Origin: Arthrobacter sp. Leaf234
GTDB taxonomy: Bacteria; Actinomycetota; Actinomycetes; Actinomycetales; Micrococcaceae
Reading direction: 5' to 3'
NCBI RefSeq assembly: GCF_001422665.1
Contig: NZ_LMLU01000006.1
Coordinates: 238,491-302,490 of the forward strand
Length of the DNA stretch: 64,000 bases
Positions 27,332-35,767 of the stretch are shown in pieces. The translations under genes and the position numbers were made by a program. Each line of letters begins with the position of its first letter. Within the stretch, counting starts at the first letter, position 1. Below the pieces are notes generated by a model. That model did not search any database. It worked only from the letters and a program-made list of their open reading frames with translations, and was not told the origin of the DNA.

Positions 27332-27855
27332 CCGCGCATCGCCCCCCGAGGCTTTCCAGCCACGCCCCCAGTGGCGTGGACTCCGACGTACAAAAGGTCA
27401 GCGGGAGTTGTTCGTTCCCCGATCACCGCACACCTGTTCTTCGCCGGCACCCACGACAGGGATTGATCGTCGAACGTTCTATCTTCGACCGTTTCCACGC
27501 CGCCGATCGACGAACTCGACGAGAGCTGCGGGATCAGGAGGCGGCCTGCCGGTCGGAACGAAAGGGTCAGGAAGTGCAGGCTGGTCTTGAGTCTTTACCC
27601 GGTCGATGTTGCGAGTGTGCTGCGCATACTGGATGTACGCCTGAACGATGGCCCGCACTGTGTCTCTGCAGGGTGCGGGGCTCAGCCGGCCACACCGACG
27701 AGCCTCGTGCACGAACGTGGGATCTCCTTCACAGGTCAAGCAGATGGACTGCGGGGGAGAACTGAACGCGGACGAGCAGGAACGACGTCGGGCACCTCAT
27801 CGAATCGGTCAGGGGACTGGCCGGTTCCTCTGTCGCGTCGAAGGATCGTGCACCC
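27332..27855. other. Intergenic region with one weak small reading frame
   Basis: 524 bp between the divergent GAF and PAS-ANTAR genes; less GC-rich than its surroundings. A minus-strand frame at 27479-27739 (up to 86 codons; segment TVRAIVQAYIQYAQHTRNID) has AAGGAG upstream of an internal GTG, but resembles nothing I recognise and could be spurious. No tRNA, terminator or clear promoter seen. Confidence 0.5.
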
Positions 27856-28572
27856 GTGACCACTCCTGCTTCCTCCATCCCGGAAACCCCGGATGCTTCG
27901 GGGGCCCTGGCTGTCCAGCCTGCTGTCGAGGTCCCGTCGGCTGAACCGGTCGAGTACTTCGCCGACTGCCCCACCGGGATCGTCGAGCACTACTTCGAAT
28001 CGCCGGCTCTGCACTGGTCCGATGAGCTGTATCGCATTCATGGGTACGAGCGAGGCGAGATCGTACCCACCCTCGACCTCGGCATCTCCCACGTCGAACC
28101 TGCGGACCGGCATGCGGCAAGATCGCTGTGGGAGAGCCTGTTGAGCAGGGGCGGCCCACGTTCGGCGTACCTGTCCCTGCGGGACGCGAACGGCAGGATC
28201 CGCAAAGTGCTGATCTCCGGCGACTACATCCTCGCGGACGCCGCACAGGGCAGGGAAGCGATCGGGGTATGGGCGCTGGTCGTGGATCTCACACGATCCA
28301 TTCATGAAGACACCCACCAGCTGGCGAATCAGGCCGTTGCTGCGTCCGCGTTGCAGCGCAGCGTGATCGAGCAGGCCAAGGGCATCCTGATGGCGCAGGC
28401 CGGGATGACGGCCGCCGAAGCGTTCGACTGGCTCAGCCGGCGCAGTCAACTGAGCAATCGGAAGGTCGTCGCCGTCTCCCAGGGCATCATCGATCGTATC
28501 CGGCAGCTCAACCAGGAGAAGCGACCTGCTGCCCGGGCCGACGCCCTGCTGAATCTCCTCACGACGCCGTGA
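27856..28572 (+). CDS. PAS-ANTAR transcription antitermination regulator
   Basis: 238 residues. PAS-fold sensor at about 35-140 (HWSDELYRIHGYERGEI is typical of PAS proteins fused to output domains; LSLRDANGRIRKVLISGDYI). ANTAR RNA-binding domain at about 160-220: LQRSVIEQAKGILMAQAG and MTAAEAFDWLSRRSQLSN, with the hydrophobic/Ala pattern of AmiR/NasR-type three-helix bundles. ANTAR proteins bind paired hexaloop hairpins in nascent RNA and prevent termination. Start GTG 27856. It precedes the glycosyltransferase cluster by 350 bp; whether it controls that or other genes cannot be read from sequence. Confidence 0.88.
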   Translation: MTTPASSIPETPDASGALAVQPAVEVPSAEPVEYFADCPTGIVEHYFESPALHWSDELYRIHGYERGEIVPTLDLGISHVEPADRHAARSLWESLLSRGGPRSAYLSLRDANGRIRKVLISGDYILADAAQGREAIGVWALVVDLTRSIHEDTHQLANQAVAASALQRSVIEQAKGILMAQAGMTAAEAFDWLSRRSQLSNRKVVAVSQGIIDRIRQLNQEKRPAARADALLNLLTTP

Positions 28573-28925
28573 AGGAGCCCGGGCAGCACCGCGCGCATCG
28601 CACGGCGTCGCAGTACGCGCGCTCCCGCAGTTGAGGGAGAGCGAAGCAGGAGGAAGCAGCGGTACTCGGTGCGGGTCCACCGGGGTGGCCACTGCATGGC
28701 AACGGCGGGACGGTACCCCGACGACGACGACAGGTACGCCGGCCACATCACCGCTCCTCCAGCGTGGGCGACAGGACGCGGCGTTGCCGCCCCTGGTGAA
28801 CGGAGCTGCAGCAGATCCGCGGTAGTCTTCAGAGCCGTGGCACCAGTCCACCTGAGCTGACGGGAATCGATCTTCGTGACCACCTTGTACCGCGACCGCG
28901 GGGGCCGTGCCGCCCGCACCGAGCA
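28573..28925. other. Intergenic region before the sugar cluster
   Basis: 353 bp. An imperfect hairpin CGCTCCC/GGGAGAGCG around 28619-28645 could end the PAS-ANTAR transcript. The short frames on both strands have no ribosome binding sites and no recognisable sequence. No clear promoter for the downstream GT2 gene was found. Confidence 0.5.
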
Positions 28926-29735
28926 GTGACCACTCCGAGCACCACCGCGTCGACCCTGGTGGTCATCCCCGCCTTCGGTTCGCCGGAGTTGACCGACGCC
29001 GTCGTCGGTGACCTGTGCCGCGACGGCAATGATCTCGATCCGGACGTGCGGATCGTGGTGGTCGACAACGCCGGCGACTACGTCCTCCCGCAGGGGAACA
29101 TCTCGGTCCACCGCCCCGGGCGCAACCTGCGCTGGATCGGCGCCACGAACTGGGCCCTGCAGACGTCCAGCCGCGATGGACATGCCGTCTGCGTCGTGCT
29201 GAACAACGACATCCGCCTGTCGCCAGGGTTCCTCGACGGCTTGCTCGCGACGTTCTCGACCGCGGACGACATCGCGATCGCAGCTGCCTGCTACGACGAC
29301 TTCTGGCTGCACCAGCGAGCCCGGACCATCCCGCCCACTGCCACAGACTACGTCCCGCAGGACGTGCTGCGCGACGTCGATTTCTGCGATGGGACGGCGA
29401 TCGCCTTCGCGGTACCCCCCGTCGTCGAACTCGGGGGCCTTGACGAGGTGACTTTCACCCGGCATGGCTATGGCGCGGACATCGACCTGGCGATCCGGGT
29501 CCGCGCGGCCGGCCTGCGGTGCGTGGTCACCGAACGCGCCTATGTCTCGCACCTGCGACGGCAGACGATGAACCGGACCGGCCAGACCTCGGAGGACAAC
29601 CGCGCGGAGATCCTCCACGGTCTGGACGCCAAGTGGGGCGACGACTGGCGGGCGGAGGTCGGGCTCGGCCCGGATTCCTTCCCTGCCCACAACGTCGGCA
29701 GCGGCGCCTCGTGGTACCTGACACCTCCGGCATGA
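28926..29735 (+). CDS. Glycosyltransferase family 2
   Basis: 269 residues, GT-A fold. Seen: LVVIPAFGSPELTDAVV, VRIVVVDNAGDY, RNLRWIGATNWAL, and CVVLNNDIRLSPGFLDGL, whose NND takes the place of the DxD sugar-nucleotide/metal site; acceptor-side GYGADIDLAIRVRAAGLRC with the ED-like acid. It resembles rhamnosyl/galactofuranosyl-type GT2 enzymes working in cell-surface glycans. No membrane segment. Overlaps the next glycosyltransferase by 4 nt (ATGA). Confidence 0.88.
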   Translation: MTTPSTTASTLVVIPAFGSPELTDAVVGDLCRDGNDLDPDVRIVVVDNAGDYVLPQGNISVHRPGRNLRWIGATNWALQTSSRDGHAVCVVLNNDIRLSPGFLDGLLATFSTADDIAIAAACYDDFWLHQRARTIPPTATDYVPQDVLRDVDFCDGTAIAFAVPPVVELGGLDEVTFTRHGYGADIDLAIRVRAAGLRCVVTERAYVSHLRRQTMNRTGQTSEDNRAEILHGLDAKWGDDWRAEVGLGPDSFPAHNVGSGASWYLTPPA

Positions 29736-30757
29736 CCACTCGTCCCGGCCTGTCGCCGGGGCGGATCGTCTATGCGGGCTTCGCCACCGCCCACCACAGT
29801 GGCGGTGTGCATGTCATGACCCAGCACGTCCGGCTCCTGCGCGAGGGCGGCCACGAGGCCTGGCTGTGGCTGCCCGACCCGGACGATCGCACTGACTGGA
29901 TCCCCGACGGCGTGCCGATGCTGTTCGGCGCCACCACTGCGATCGGCGCTGACGACCTCCTGGTTCTGCCGGAGACCCCGACCGTCCAGGGCCGCGATCC
30001 GGCGCCCGGAGCCCGGAAGGTCATTTTCAACCAGAACCACTTCTATACCTTCGCTGCCGGCACGCCAGGCAAGGAGTTCCCCGGCTGGTCACCGGCGCCG
30101 GCTGTCTGGGTGGTGTCCGAGGAGAGCCGCGACGTGCTGGCCGCAGCACTTCCGGGTCTGCCGGTGAGCCACGTGCCCAACCCCGTGGACGGCGAGCTGT
30201 TCGCGCCCTCGGCGAGCGAACAGCTGCGGGTGTGCTGGTTCCCCAAGAAGCGGCCGCGGGAGGCCTCACTGCTGAAGCGGTTGCTGGCCGGCGACCCGCG
30301 GCTCTCAGGGGTCGATCTGGTGGAGCTGGTCCAGGCTCCGCGGGCGGAGGTGGCGGCGACCCTGGCGAGCAGTGCCGTCTTCGTCGCGCTCGGACATACC
30401 GAGAGCTTCGGTCTGCCCGTCGCCGAGGCCCTGGCGGCCGGCTGTCTCGTCGTCGGCTACGACGGCGGTGGTGGCCACGAACTGTTCGAGGCCCCCGGCG
30501 CGTGGCGGATCCCGGATCAGCGGCCGTTGCTCCTCCGCGACAGGGTGGCGGCTTTGATGCAGGAGCTGAACACCTTGACACCGGTGCGCGCAGCGAACCG
30601 CCGTTGGGTCCTAGACCGCTATCCGTTCGCCCGGACCGGGGCTGCGCTGGAGGAAGCGGTTGCCGCTGCACGGGAACGGCCCGGGGCGGCGACCGTGGCC
30701 GTGCATCCGGTGGCATGGCTCGACACCCTCGGCCCGCACTTCACGGCCTTCGCCTGA
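29732..30757 (+). CDS. Glycosyltransferase family 4-type (GT-B)
   Basis: 341 residues. GT-B retaining glycosyltransferase: N-terminal GRIVYAGFATAHHSGGVHVM (G-rich loop for the acceptor domain), VWVVSEESRDVLAAALPG, VPNPVDGELFAP, and the donor-site signature HTESFGLPVAEALAAGCLVVG with the paired glutamates of the E-x7-E motif. Shorter than most GT4 enzymes. Translationally coupled to the GT2 gene. Product unknown; surface polysaccharide or glycolipid is likely from family habits. Confidence 0.88.
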   Translation: MTTRPGLSPGRIVYAGFATAHHSGGVHVMTQHVRLLREGGHEAWLWLPDPDDRTDWIPDGVPMLFGATTAIGADDLLVLPETPTVQGRDPAPGARKVIFNQNHFYTFAAGTPGKEFPGWSPAPAVWVVSEESRDVLAAALPGLPVSHVPNPVDGELFAPSASEQLRVCWFPKKRPREASLLKRLLAGDPRLSGVDLVELVQAPRAEVAATLASSAVFVALGHTESFGLPVAEALAAGCLVVGYDGGGGHELFEAPGAWRIPDQRPLLLRDRVAALMQELNTLTPVRAANRRWVLDRYPFARTGAALEEAVAAARERPGAATVAVHPVAWLDTLGPHFTAFA

Positions 30758-30761
30758 CCCG

Positions 30762-31676
30762 TCAGTCTGCGCTCTTCACGACGTTGACGAGCTCCTCGCC
30801 GGCGAGATACCGGTGCATCTGAGCATTGACCAGCGCGAAGGCACGGGGGCCGGACTGGCTGACGGACCCGGCCGCATGCGGGGTGATGATCAGGTTCGGG
30901 GCTGACCACAGCGGGTGATCAGCCGGCAGGGGCTCGGGCTCCATCACGTCCAGCGCGGCGCGCAGCCGACCGGCGGTCAGCTCCGCAAGCAGCGCGGACG
31001 TGTCGACGACCTTTCCGCGTGCCACGTTGACCAGCAGGGCGCCGTCACGCATGTGGGACAGGAATTCCGCGTCGACGAGACCCGTCGTGTCCGCCGTGAG
31101 AGGAACGGTCAGCACCACCACGTCGGCCTCGGGCAGCAGGCCCGGCAGCTCCGACGTCGCATGGACGCCGTCGCGGGCCGTGTGCGCCACGAACACCGGG
31201 CGGGCGTCGAAGCTCCTCAGCCGGTGCGCGGTCTGCTCCCCGAGGTCACCGGCGCCGATGATCAGGACGCGCTTGTCGCGCAGGTCATCGGCCTCCATCG
31301 GATCCCACCGGCCCTGCCGCTGCGCTTCATCGAAGTGGGGCAGCCGACGCAGGGTGGCGAGCACGACGGCCAGCACCAGTTCGGCGACCGCCGAGCCGTG
31401 CACACCTCGCGCACTGCACAGCGTCACGCCGTCCGGGACGTGCTCGAGGATGTCCTCCACGCCGGCACTCGTCAGCTGGACGACCTCGAGCTTCGGCATC
31501 GCGGCGAACTTCTCGACGAGGTCGGTCGAGTCCTCGACCTGCGGAACCCAGAAGAGGGTCTCCGCCAGCCGATCGGGCTTGTCGTTCCCGCCATCCCAGA
31601 CAATCACCTCCACTCCGTCGGGGAGGTTCCCCAGGAGATCTCGGGCGTTCTGGTCGGGGATGCATACGACGGTCAT
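30762..31676 (-). CDS. D-2-hydroxyacid dehydrogenase (phosphoglycerate-dehydrogenase-like)
   Basis: 304 residues. N-terminal lid domain short; NAD-binding domain with VLIIGAGDLGEQTAHRL (GxGxxG), then VVLTVPLTADTTGLVDAEFL, GALLVNVARGKVVDT with the substrate/catalytic Arg, MEPEPLPADHPLW with the Glu, and ITPHAAG with the catalytic His. All catalytic residues are present. Typical activity: NAD(P)H-linked reduction of 2-keto acids or oxidation of 2-hydroxyacids. Opposite strand to its neighbours: convergent with the GT4 gene by 4 nt and divergent from the flavoenzyme gene, sharing the 170-bp region with an ACTTCT/AGAAGT palindrome. Confidence 0.92.
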   Translation of the reverse strand: MTVVCIPDQNARDLLGNLPDGVEVIVWDGGNDKPDRLAETLFWVPQVEDSTDLVEKFAAMPKLEVVQLTSAGVEDILEHVPDGVTLCSARGVHGSAVAELVLAVVLATLRRLPHFDEAQRQGRWDPMEADDLRDKRVLIIGAGDLGEQTAHRLRSFDARPVFVAHTARDGVHATSELPGLLPEADVVVLTVPLTADTTGLVDAEFLSHMRDGALLVNVARGKVVDTSALLAELTAGRLRAALDVMEPEPLPADHPLWSAPNLIITPHAAGSVSQSGPRAFALVNAQMHRYLAGEELVNVVKSAD

Positions 31677-31728
31677 TTTGTCAGTGTAATCATTCGCTTG
31701 ACCTGCGCTGGGCTATGGTGTGGGAGGG

Positions 31729-31742
31729 ACTTCTACAGAAGT
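31729..31742. promoter_or_regulatory. Palindrome in the dehydrogenase/oxidase divergent promoter region
   Basis: ACTTCT-AC-AGAAGT, a perfect 14-bp inverted repeat. Its first ten bases ACTTCTACAG recur at 31826-31835, directly overlapping the AGGAG ribosome binding site of the oxidase gene. Possible operator plus half site. Confidence 0.45.
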
Positions 31743-31845
31743 AAGAAATTCGTCGGGGGCACCGGGGAACACCCGGGTCGACGGATGCGCCCAGTACACC
31801 CGTGTGGCTTCGAAGGCAGAAGCGAACTTCTACAGGAGACGCGCC

Positions 31846-33228
31846 ATGGCAATCACGCAGCTCGCTTACCCCGCTCAGGAACCGGAACTCGCCGGCGAGG
31901 ACATCCGGCTCCGCAACTGGGCCAGGAACTCCCGGCTGGGCCTGCCCGGCTCGGTCGTCACTCCGGCCACCGAGGCCGAGTTGTGCGACTTCCTGTCCAC
32001 CAGTGACGGCGCGGTCCGGATGATCGGGAGCCGGATGTCGCCCGGCCGGATGATGTCGGTCGCGGACGGGGCCGGCACGCTGCTGGACCTGAGGCGGCTG
32101 AGCGGCCTGATCTCCAGCACCGAGGACACCGTGACCTTCGCCGGCTCGACCCCGTTGTCCGAGGTGTACGCGTTCCTCACCGCGCGGGGCCGGATGCTCA
32201 ACGCCTCGCCCGGGGTGATCGCCGAGCAGACCCTGGCCGGCGCGGTGTCCACGGGAACCCATGGTCAGGGCCTGCAGCAGAGCTCGATCGCGGGCGACGC
32301 GCTCTCGATCCGGATCGTCCTGGCCGATGGCACGATCGCCGAGTTCGACGAGGAACACCCGGACTTCGGCGCCGTGCAGCTCGGCCTCGGCTCCCTGGGC
32401 GTGATCACCGCCGTGACGCTGCGCACACGGGAATCGCTGGTCTACACCTGCGTCAAGCAGGCGGTCGACGCCGACACCCTGGAAGCGGACCTCGAGACCT
32501 GGAACCGGGAGAATCTCCTGGTCAAGGCGTGGTGGTTCCCCCAGGAGAACCAGGTCCAGGTCTGGACCGCCAACGAGGCGTCCGACGACGAGGTCTCCAG
32601 GTACCGGGCCGGCGGCGGGGAGCTGCTGGAACACGCCGGCACCAACGCCACGATGAACACCACCGTGGAATCGACGTTGCGCCTGCTGCGCGCCGACTCG
32701 AGGGGTGTCGCCGACGACGGCAAGCCGATGCGCACCGTGACCCGCTTCAGGGACTTCACCGACGTCACGGGGGATGTCTACCAGGTGTTCTGCCGCGGGA
32801 TCGCGACCCCGCAGATCAACGTGGAGATCGGTATCCCCCTCGCCCGGGCGGGAGCGGTGATCAGGAAGATCAAGGACTGGCATGCGGAGACCCAGCCTCG
32901 CATGCACTACCCGGTGATCCTGCGCTGCACCGGCGCGTCGGACGCGTGGTTGAGCCCGTCGAACGGCGAGGACACCTGCTACTTCGGCTTCGTGGTCTAC
33001 TACTCGGCCGACGGCTCGCTGTCCGAGGAGGGCGACAGCTTCCTGAGGGCCGTGGAGCGTGCCCTGTCCGAGGAGGGTGGCCGTCCCCACTGGGGCAAGT
33101 ACTTCGACGAGTCCCTCTACGACTGGCCGGCGCTCTACCCGCAGTGGGAGGCCTTCCGCCGGGTGCGCGAAACCCTGGACCCGCAGCACCGCTTCGCGAA
33201 CGCGTTCACCGCCGCCCTGCTCGACTGA
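31846..33228 (+). CDS. FAD-linked oxidase of the aldonolactone/alditol oxidase group
   Basis: 460 residues. N-terminal FAD-binding domain (PCMH type) at about 15-190: GAVRMIGSRMSPGRMM, VTFAGSTPLSEVYAFL, TLAGAVSTGTHGQGLQQSS, LGLGSLGVITAVTL. C-terminal ALO-type domain ending in GRPHWGKYFD, the HWxK substrate-region landmark of D-arabinono-1,4-lactone, L-gulonolactone and alditol oxidases. The His that usually carries covalent FAD in the GxxHS motif is Met here (SRMS), so FAD is probably non-covalent. ATG 31846 has ACAGGAG 7 nt upstream. Followed 33 nt later by the GT8 gene. Sugar-acid lactone or polyol substrate inferred from family only. Confidence 0.87.
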   Translation: MAITQLAYPAQEPELAGEDIRLRNWARNSRLGLPGSVVTPATEAELCDFLSTSDGAVRMIGSRMSPGRMMSVADGAGTLLDLRRLSGLISSTEDTVTFAGSTPLSEVYAFLTARGRMLNASPGVIAEQTLAGAVSTGTHGQGLQQSSIAGDALSIRIVLADGTIAEFDEEHPDFGAVQLGLGSLGVITAVTLRTRESLVYTCVKQAVDADTLEADLETWNRENLLVKAWWFPQENQVQVWTANEASDDEVSRYRAGGGELLEHAGTNATMNTTVESTLRLLRADSRGVADDGKPMRTVTRFRDFTDVTGDVYQVFCRGIATPQINVEIGIPLARAGAVIRKIKDWHAETQPRMHYPVILRCTGASDAWLSPSNGEDTCYFGFVVYYSADGSLSEEGDSFLRAVERALSEEGGRPHWGKYFDESLYDWPALYPQWEAFRRVRETLDPQHRFANAFTAALLD

Positions 33229-33261
33229 CCCGACCCCGCTATTAGGACAGGAGCAGCACAG

Positions 33262-34116
33262 ATGAATGCCTGGGTGACGTTGCTGACGCAACCCCACTAC
33301 CTGATCGGGGTCCGGACCCTGCGGGCCTCGCTGGCCGACTCCGGTAGCGACGCTCCCCTGGTGGTCATGGTGACCGAGGGGATCGACGAGCAGGCCCGGC
33401 GCCTGCTGCTCGACGACGGATGCATCGTGCGCGACGTCGCGCCGTTGCGACCGGCCGGCGGGTCCGCCGACAGCTACGCCAACGCCCGGTTCGCGGAGGT
33501 ATGGACCAAGCTGGCCGTCTGGGGCCTCACCGAGTACGAGCGCGTCGTGTTCCTCGACGCCGACATGCTGGTGACCCGGACCATGGACGAGCTGTTCTCG
33601 CTGGACCTCGCCGACGGTGCCATCGCCGCCTGCCACGCCTGCCGGTGCAACCCCAACCGGATTGCGAGCTACCCGCCGAGCTGGACACCCCAGACCTGCT
33701 TCTACACGCACTGCCGGGGCCGGGACCACGTCACCGAACCGGATGCGACGGACAACTACCTCAACGGCGGCTTCCTCGTGCTGTCGCCCGACGAGGCCGT
33801 CCTCGCCGACATGGTGGCCCGGCTCGCGGCCGTCGAGGACCTCTCGGACTATCCGTTCGCCGAACAGGACTTCCTCAACGAGTACTACCGCGACCGCTGG
33901 CAGCCACTGCCCTACATCTACAACGCACTGAAGACCCTGCCGCACCAGCACCCGACGGTCTGGGATGCAGCGGAGGTGAAGAACATCCACTACATCATCG
34001 ACAAGCCGTGGGAGAAGCCCCTCGACCCCACCGACCGGTACGCCGAGGTCAACCGGCTCTGGTGGACGACGGCTGATCGGCTGATGGATCGGGCGTCGGG
34101 TCCCGCGGCCGGGTGA
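33262..34116 (+). CDS. Glycosyltransferase family 8 (glycogenin/galactinol-synthase-like)
   Basis: 284 residues. GT-A retaining enzyme: AWVTLLTQPHYLIGVRTLRASL, TKLAVWGLTEYERVVFLDADML with the DxD metal/nucleotide site (DAD), YLNGGFLVLSP, FAEQDFLNEYY, and a C-terminal VKNIHYIIDKPWEKP with the second metal His. This set matches the glycogenin/galactinol synthase side of GT8 rather than the LPS galactosyltransferases. 33 nt after the oxidase, so probably one operon. Could transfer glucose or galactose to a polyol or to a protein; unknown. Confidence 0.88.
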   Translation: MNAWVTLLTQPHYLIGVRTLRASLADSGSDAPLVVMVTEGIDEQARRLLLDDGCIVRDVAPLRPAGGSADSYANARFAEVWTKLAVWGLTEYERVVFLDADMLVTRTMDELFSLDLADGAIAACHACRCNPNRIASYPPSWTPQTCFYTHCRGRDHVTEPDATDNYLNGGFLVLSPDEAVLADMVARLAAVEDLSDYPFAEQDFLNEYYRDRWQPLPYIYNALKTLPHQHPTVWDAAEVKNIHYIIDKPWEKPLDPTDRYAEVNRLWWTTADRLMDRASGPAAG

Positions 34117-34254
34117 CGGCACGGTCTGCCCGACACGGCGGTACCTCATGGGTCGGCTTGTCGGTCGACCTTGCAGGTCCCGGCCTGCACTGCTGAGTGG
34201 CATGGTAGACGACCTCTTCGGAATCGTCCCCGGGACCCCGGGCGGTAACGCCAC

Positions 34255-35220
34255 TCAGGCCGTCGGTGCCGGGAAGATGCGATCCAGTTCGGCGAGGTCC
34301 TCATCGGTCGGCGTCCAGTCGGCGGCCTCGGCGTTCTGCCGCACCTGCTGCGGCGTGGTGGCTCCGGCGATCACGGAGCCGACCGCCGGCTGGGCCGCGA
34401 GCCACGAGAAGGCGACCTGCACCTCGATCACGCCGCGCTCGGCCGCGAAGGCCGAATATGCTTCGAGCTGGTCCCAGTCGGCGGTCTCGAGGACATGCTG
34501 GCGTGAATGGGTGAGCCGGCTGCCCTCAGGTACCTCGTTCCGCCGGTACTTGCCGGTCAGCAGACCATTGGCGAGCGGGAAGTAGGGCAGCACCCCGAGT
34601 CCGTACGCCTCGACGGCCGGGACCACCTCGCGCTCGAGTCGGCGGTCCAGCAGGTTGTACGGGTTCTGGGCCGAGATGAACGGCGTGTAGCCGCCGCTGC
34701 GCGCCGTGAACTCGGCCTCGGCGATCTGCCAGCCGGCGAAGTTGGAGTGCCCCACGTACCGGACCTTGCCACTGGTCACCAGGTCGTCGAGCGCCGCGAG
34801 GCTCTCCTCGATCGGCGTGAGGGCATCGGGCGCGTGGTACTGGTAGAGATCGATCCAGTCGGTACCGAGACGGCGGAGGGAGGCCTCCGCCGCGCGGACG
34901 ATGTACCGCCGTGAGCCTCGCGCGTTCCAGTCGGGGCCGTTCACCCCTCCCATGTCGAGGCCGAACTTGGTGGCGAGGACGACGTCGTCGCGCCGTGGGC
35001 CCAGCGCCTTGCCGAGCTGCATCTCGCTGACACCCGGCGCCTTGCCGTACATGTCGGCGACGTCGAAGAGGGTGATGCCGGCATCGATCGCGGCATGCAC
35101 GACCGCGTCCGTCCCCTCCTGGGATTCCGAGGCGGTGCCCGCTCGGCCCAGGTTGTTGCAGCCGAGCCCGACGGTGGAAACGCTGAGCCCGGAGGTGCCC
35201 AGTCTGCGGTAGGTCATCAT
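34255..35220 (-). CDS. Aldo/keto reductase
   Basis: 321 residues, NADPH-dependent (beta/alpha)8 oxidoreductase of the AKR11/YghZ-like group. Catalytic tetrad visible: Asp and Tyr in ITLFDVADMYG, Lys in VVLATKFGLDM, His in LYQYHAPDALTP. Cofactor region FPLANGLLTGKYRR and VIAGATTPQQVRQNAEA. N-terminus MMTYRRLGTSGLSVSTVGLG. Two adjacent ATGs (35220, 35217) are possible starts. Separated from ndk by a hairpin (35243-35267). Confidence 0.93.
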   Translation of the reverse strand: MMTYRRLGTSGLSVSTVGLGCNNLGRAGTASESQEGTDAVVHAAIDAGITLFDVADMYGKAPGVSEMQLGKALGPRRDDVVLATKFGLDMGGVNGPDWNARGSRRYIVRAAEASLRRLGTDWIDLYQYHAPDALTPIEESLAALDDLVTSGKVRYVGHSNFAGWQIAEAEFTARSGGYTPFISAQNPYNLLDRRLEREVVPAVEAYGLGVLPYFPLANGLLTGKYRRNEVPEGSRLTHSRQHVLETADWDQLEAYSAFAAERGVIEVQVAFSWLAAQPAVGSVIAGATTPQQVRQNAEAADWTPTDEDLAELDRIFPAPTA

Positions 35221-35242
35221 GTACCTAACCTACCAACACAGT

Positions 35243-35267
35243 TGCCCCGGGCACATGACCCGGGGCA
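35243..35267 (-). terminator. Hairpin between aldo/keto reductase and ndk
   Basis: TGCCCCGGG / CCCGGGGCA, 9-bp stem with a 7-nt loop, just after the ndk stop codon on the minus strand; no T-run. Confidence 0.55.
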
Positions 35268-35288
35268 CCTGGCGCGAACGGGGTGGGA

Positions 35289-35705
35289 TCAGGCGAACCA
35301 GATCCCGATCTCCCGCTCGGCGGACTCCGCGGAGTCGGATCCGTGGACGAGGTTCTGCTGGACCTTGACGCCCCAGTCGCGGCCGAAGTCGCCGCGGATG
35401 GTGCCCGGCGCTGCTGTCGTCGGCTCCGTCGTACCCGCGAGCGAGCGGAATCCCTCGATGACCCGCTGGCCCTCGAACACCGCGGCGACCACGGGTCCAC
35501 TCAGCATGAACTCGACGAGCGGCTCGAAGAAGGGCTTGCCCACGTGCTCGGCGTAGTGCTCCTCGAGCAGCTCACGCGTCGCGTGCACCTGCTTCAGCTC
35601 GGCGATGGTGTAGCCCTTCGCCTCGATCCGGGCGAGGACGGTGCCGGTCAGGCCACGTGCCACGCCGTCGGGCTTGACGAGGACAAGGGTGCGCTCGGTA
35701 CTCAT
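35289..35705 (-). CDS. ndk: Nucleoside diphosphate kinase
   Basis: 138 residues. Transfers the gamma-phosphate from ATP to NDPs through a phospho-histidine. Seen: TERTLVLVKPDGVARGL, ARIEAKGY, the nucleotide-binding PGTIRGDFG, and the active His in NLVHGSDSAESAEREI. ATG 35705 with AGGAG 5 nt upstream. Last gene of the ileS-folC-DUF4233-ndk run. Confidence 0.97.
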   Translation of the reverse strand: MSTERTLVLVKPDGVARGLTGTVLARIEAKGYTIAELKQVHATRELLEEHYAEHVGKPFFEPLVEFMLSGPVVAAVFEGQRVIEGFRSLAGTTEPTTAAPGTIRGDFGRDWGVKVQQNLVHGSDSAESAEREIGIWFA

Positions 35706-35767
35706 GGGTCTCCTGGGGGTGGGGCGCCACGGGAGGCGGCGCGGATGTCGGGGTATCACCCCCGACT

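Noticed and set aside
27479..27739. Possible 86-codon minus-strand gene
   Set aside because: No recognisable family, weak start context and overlap with another open frame; kept only as a note in the intergenic entry.
31690..34254. An 854-codon minus-strand frame over the oxidase and GT8 genes
   Set aside because: Composition is His/Val/Gly/Arg-rich and featureless; the plus-strand genes have family motifs and ribosome binding sites.
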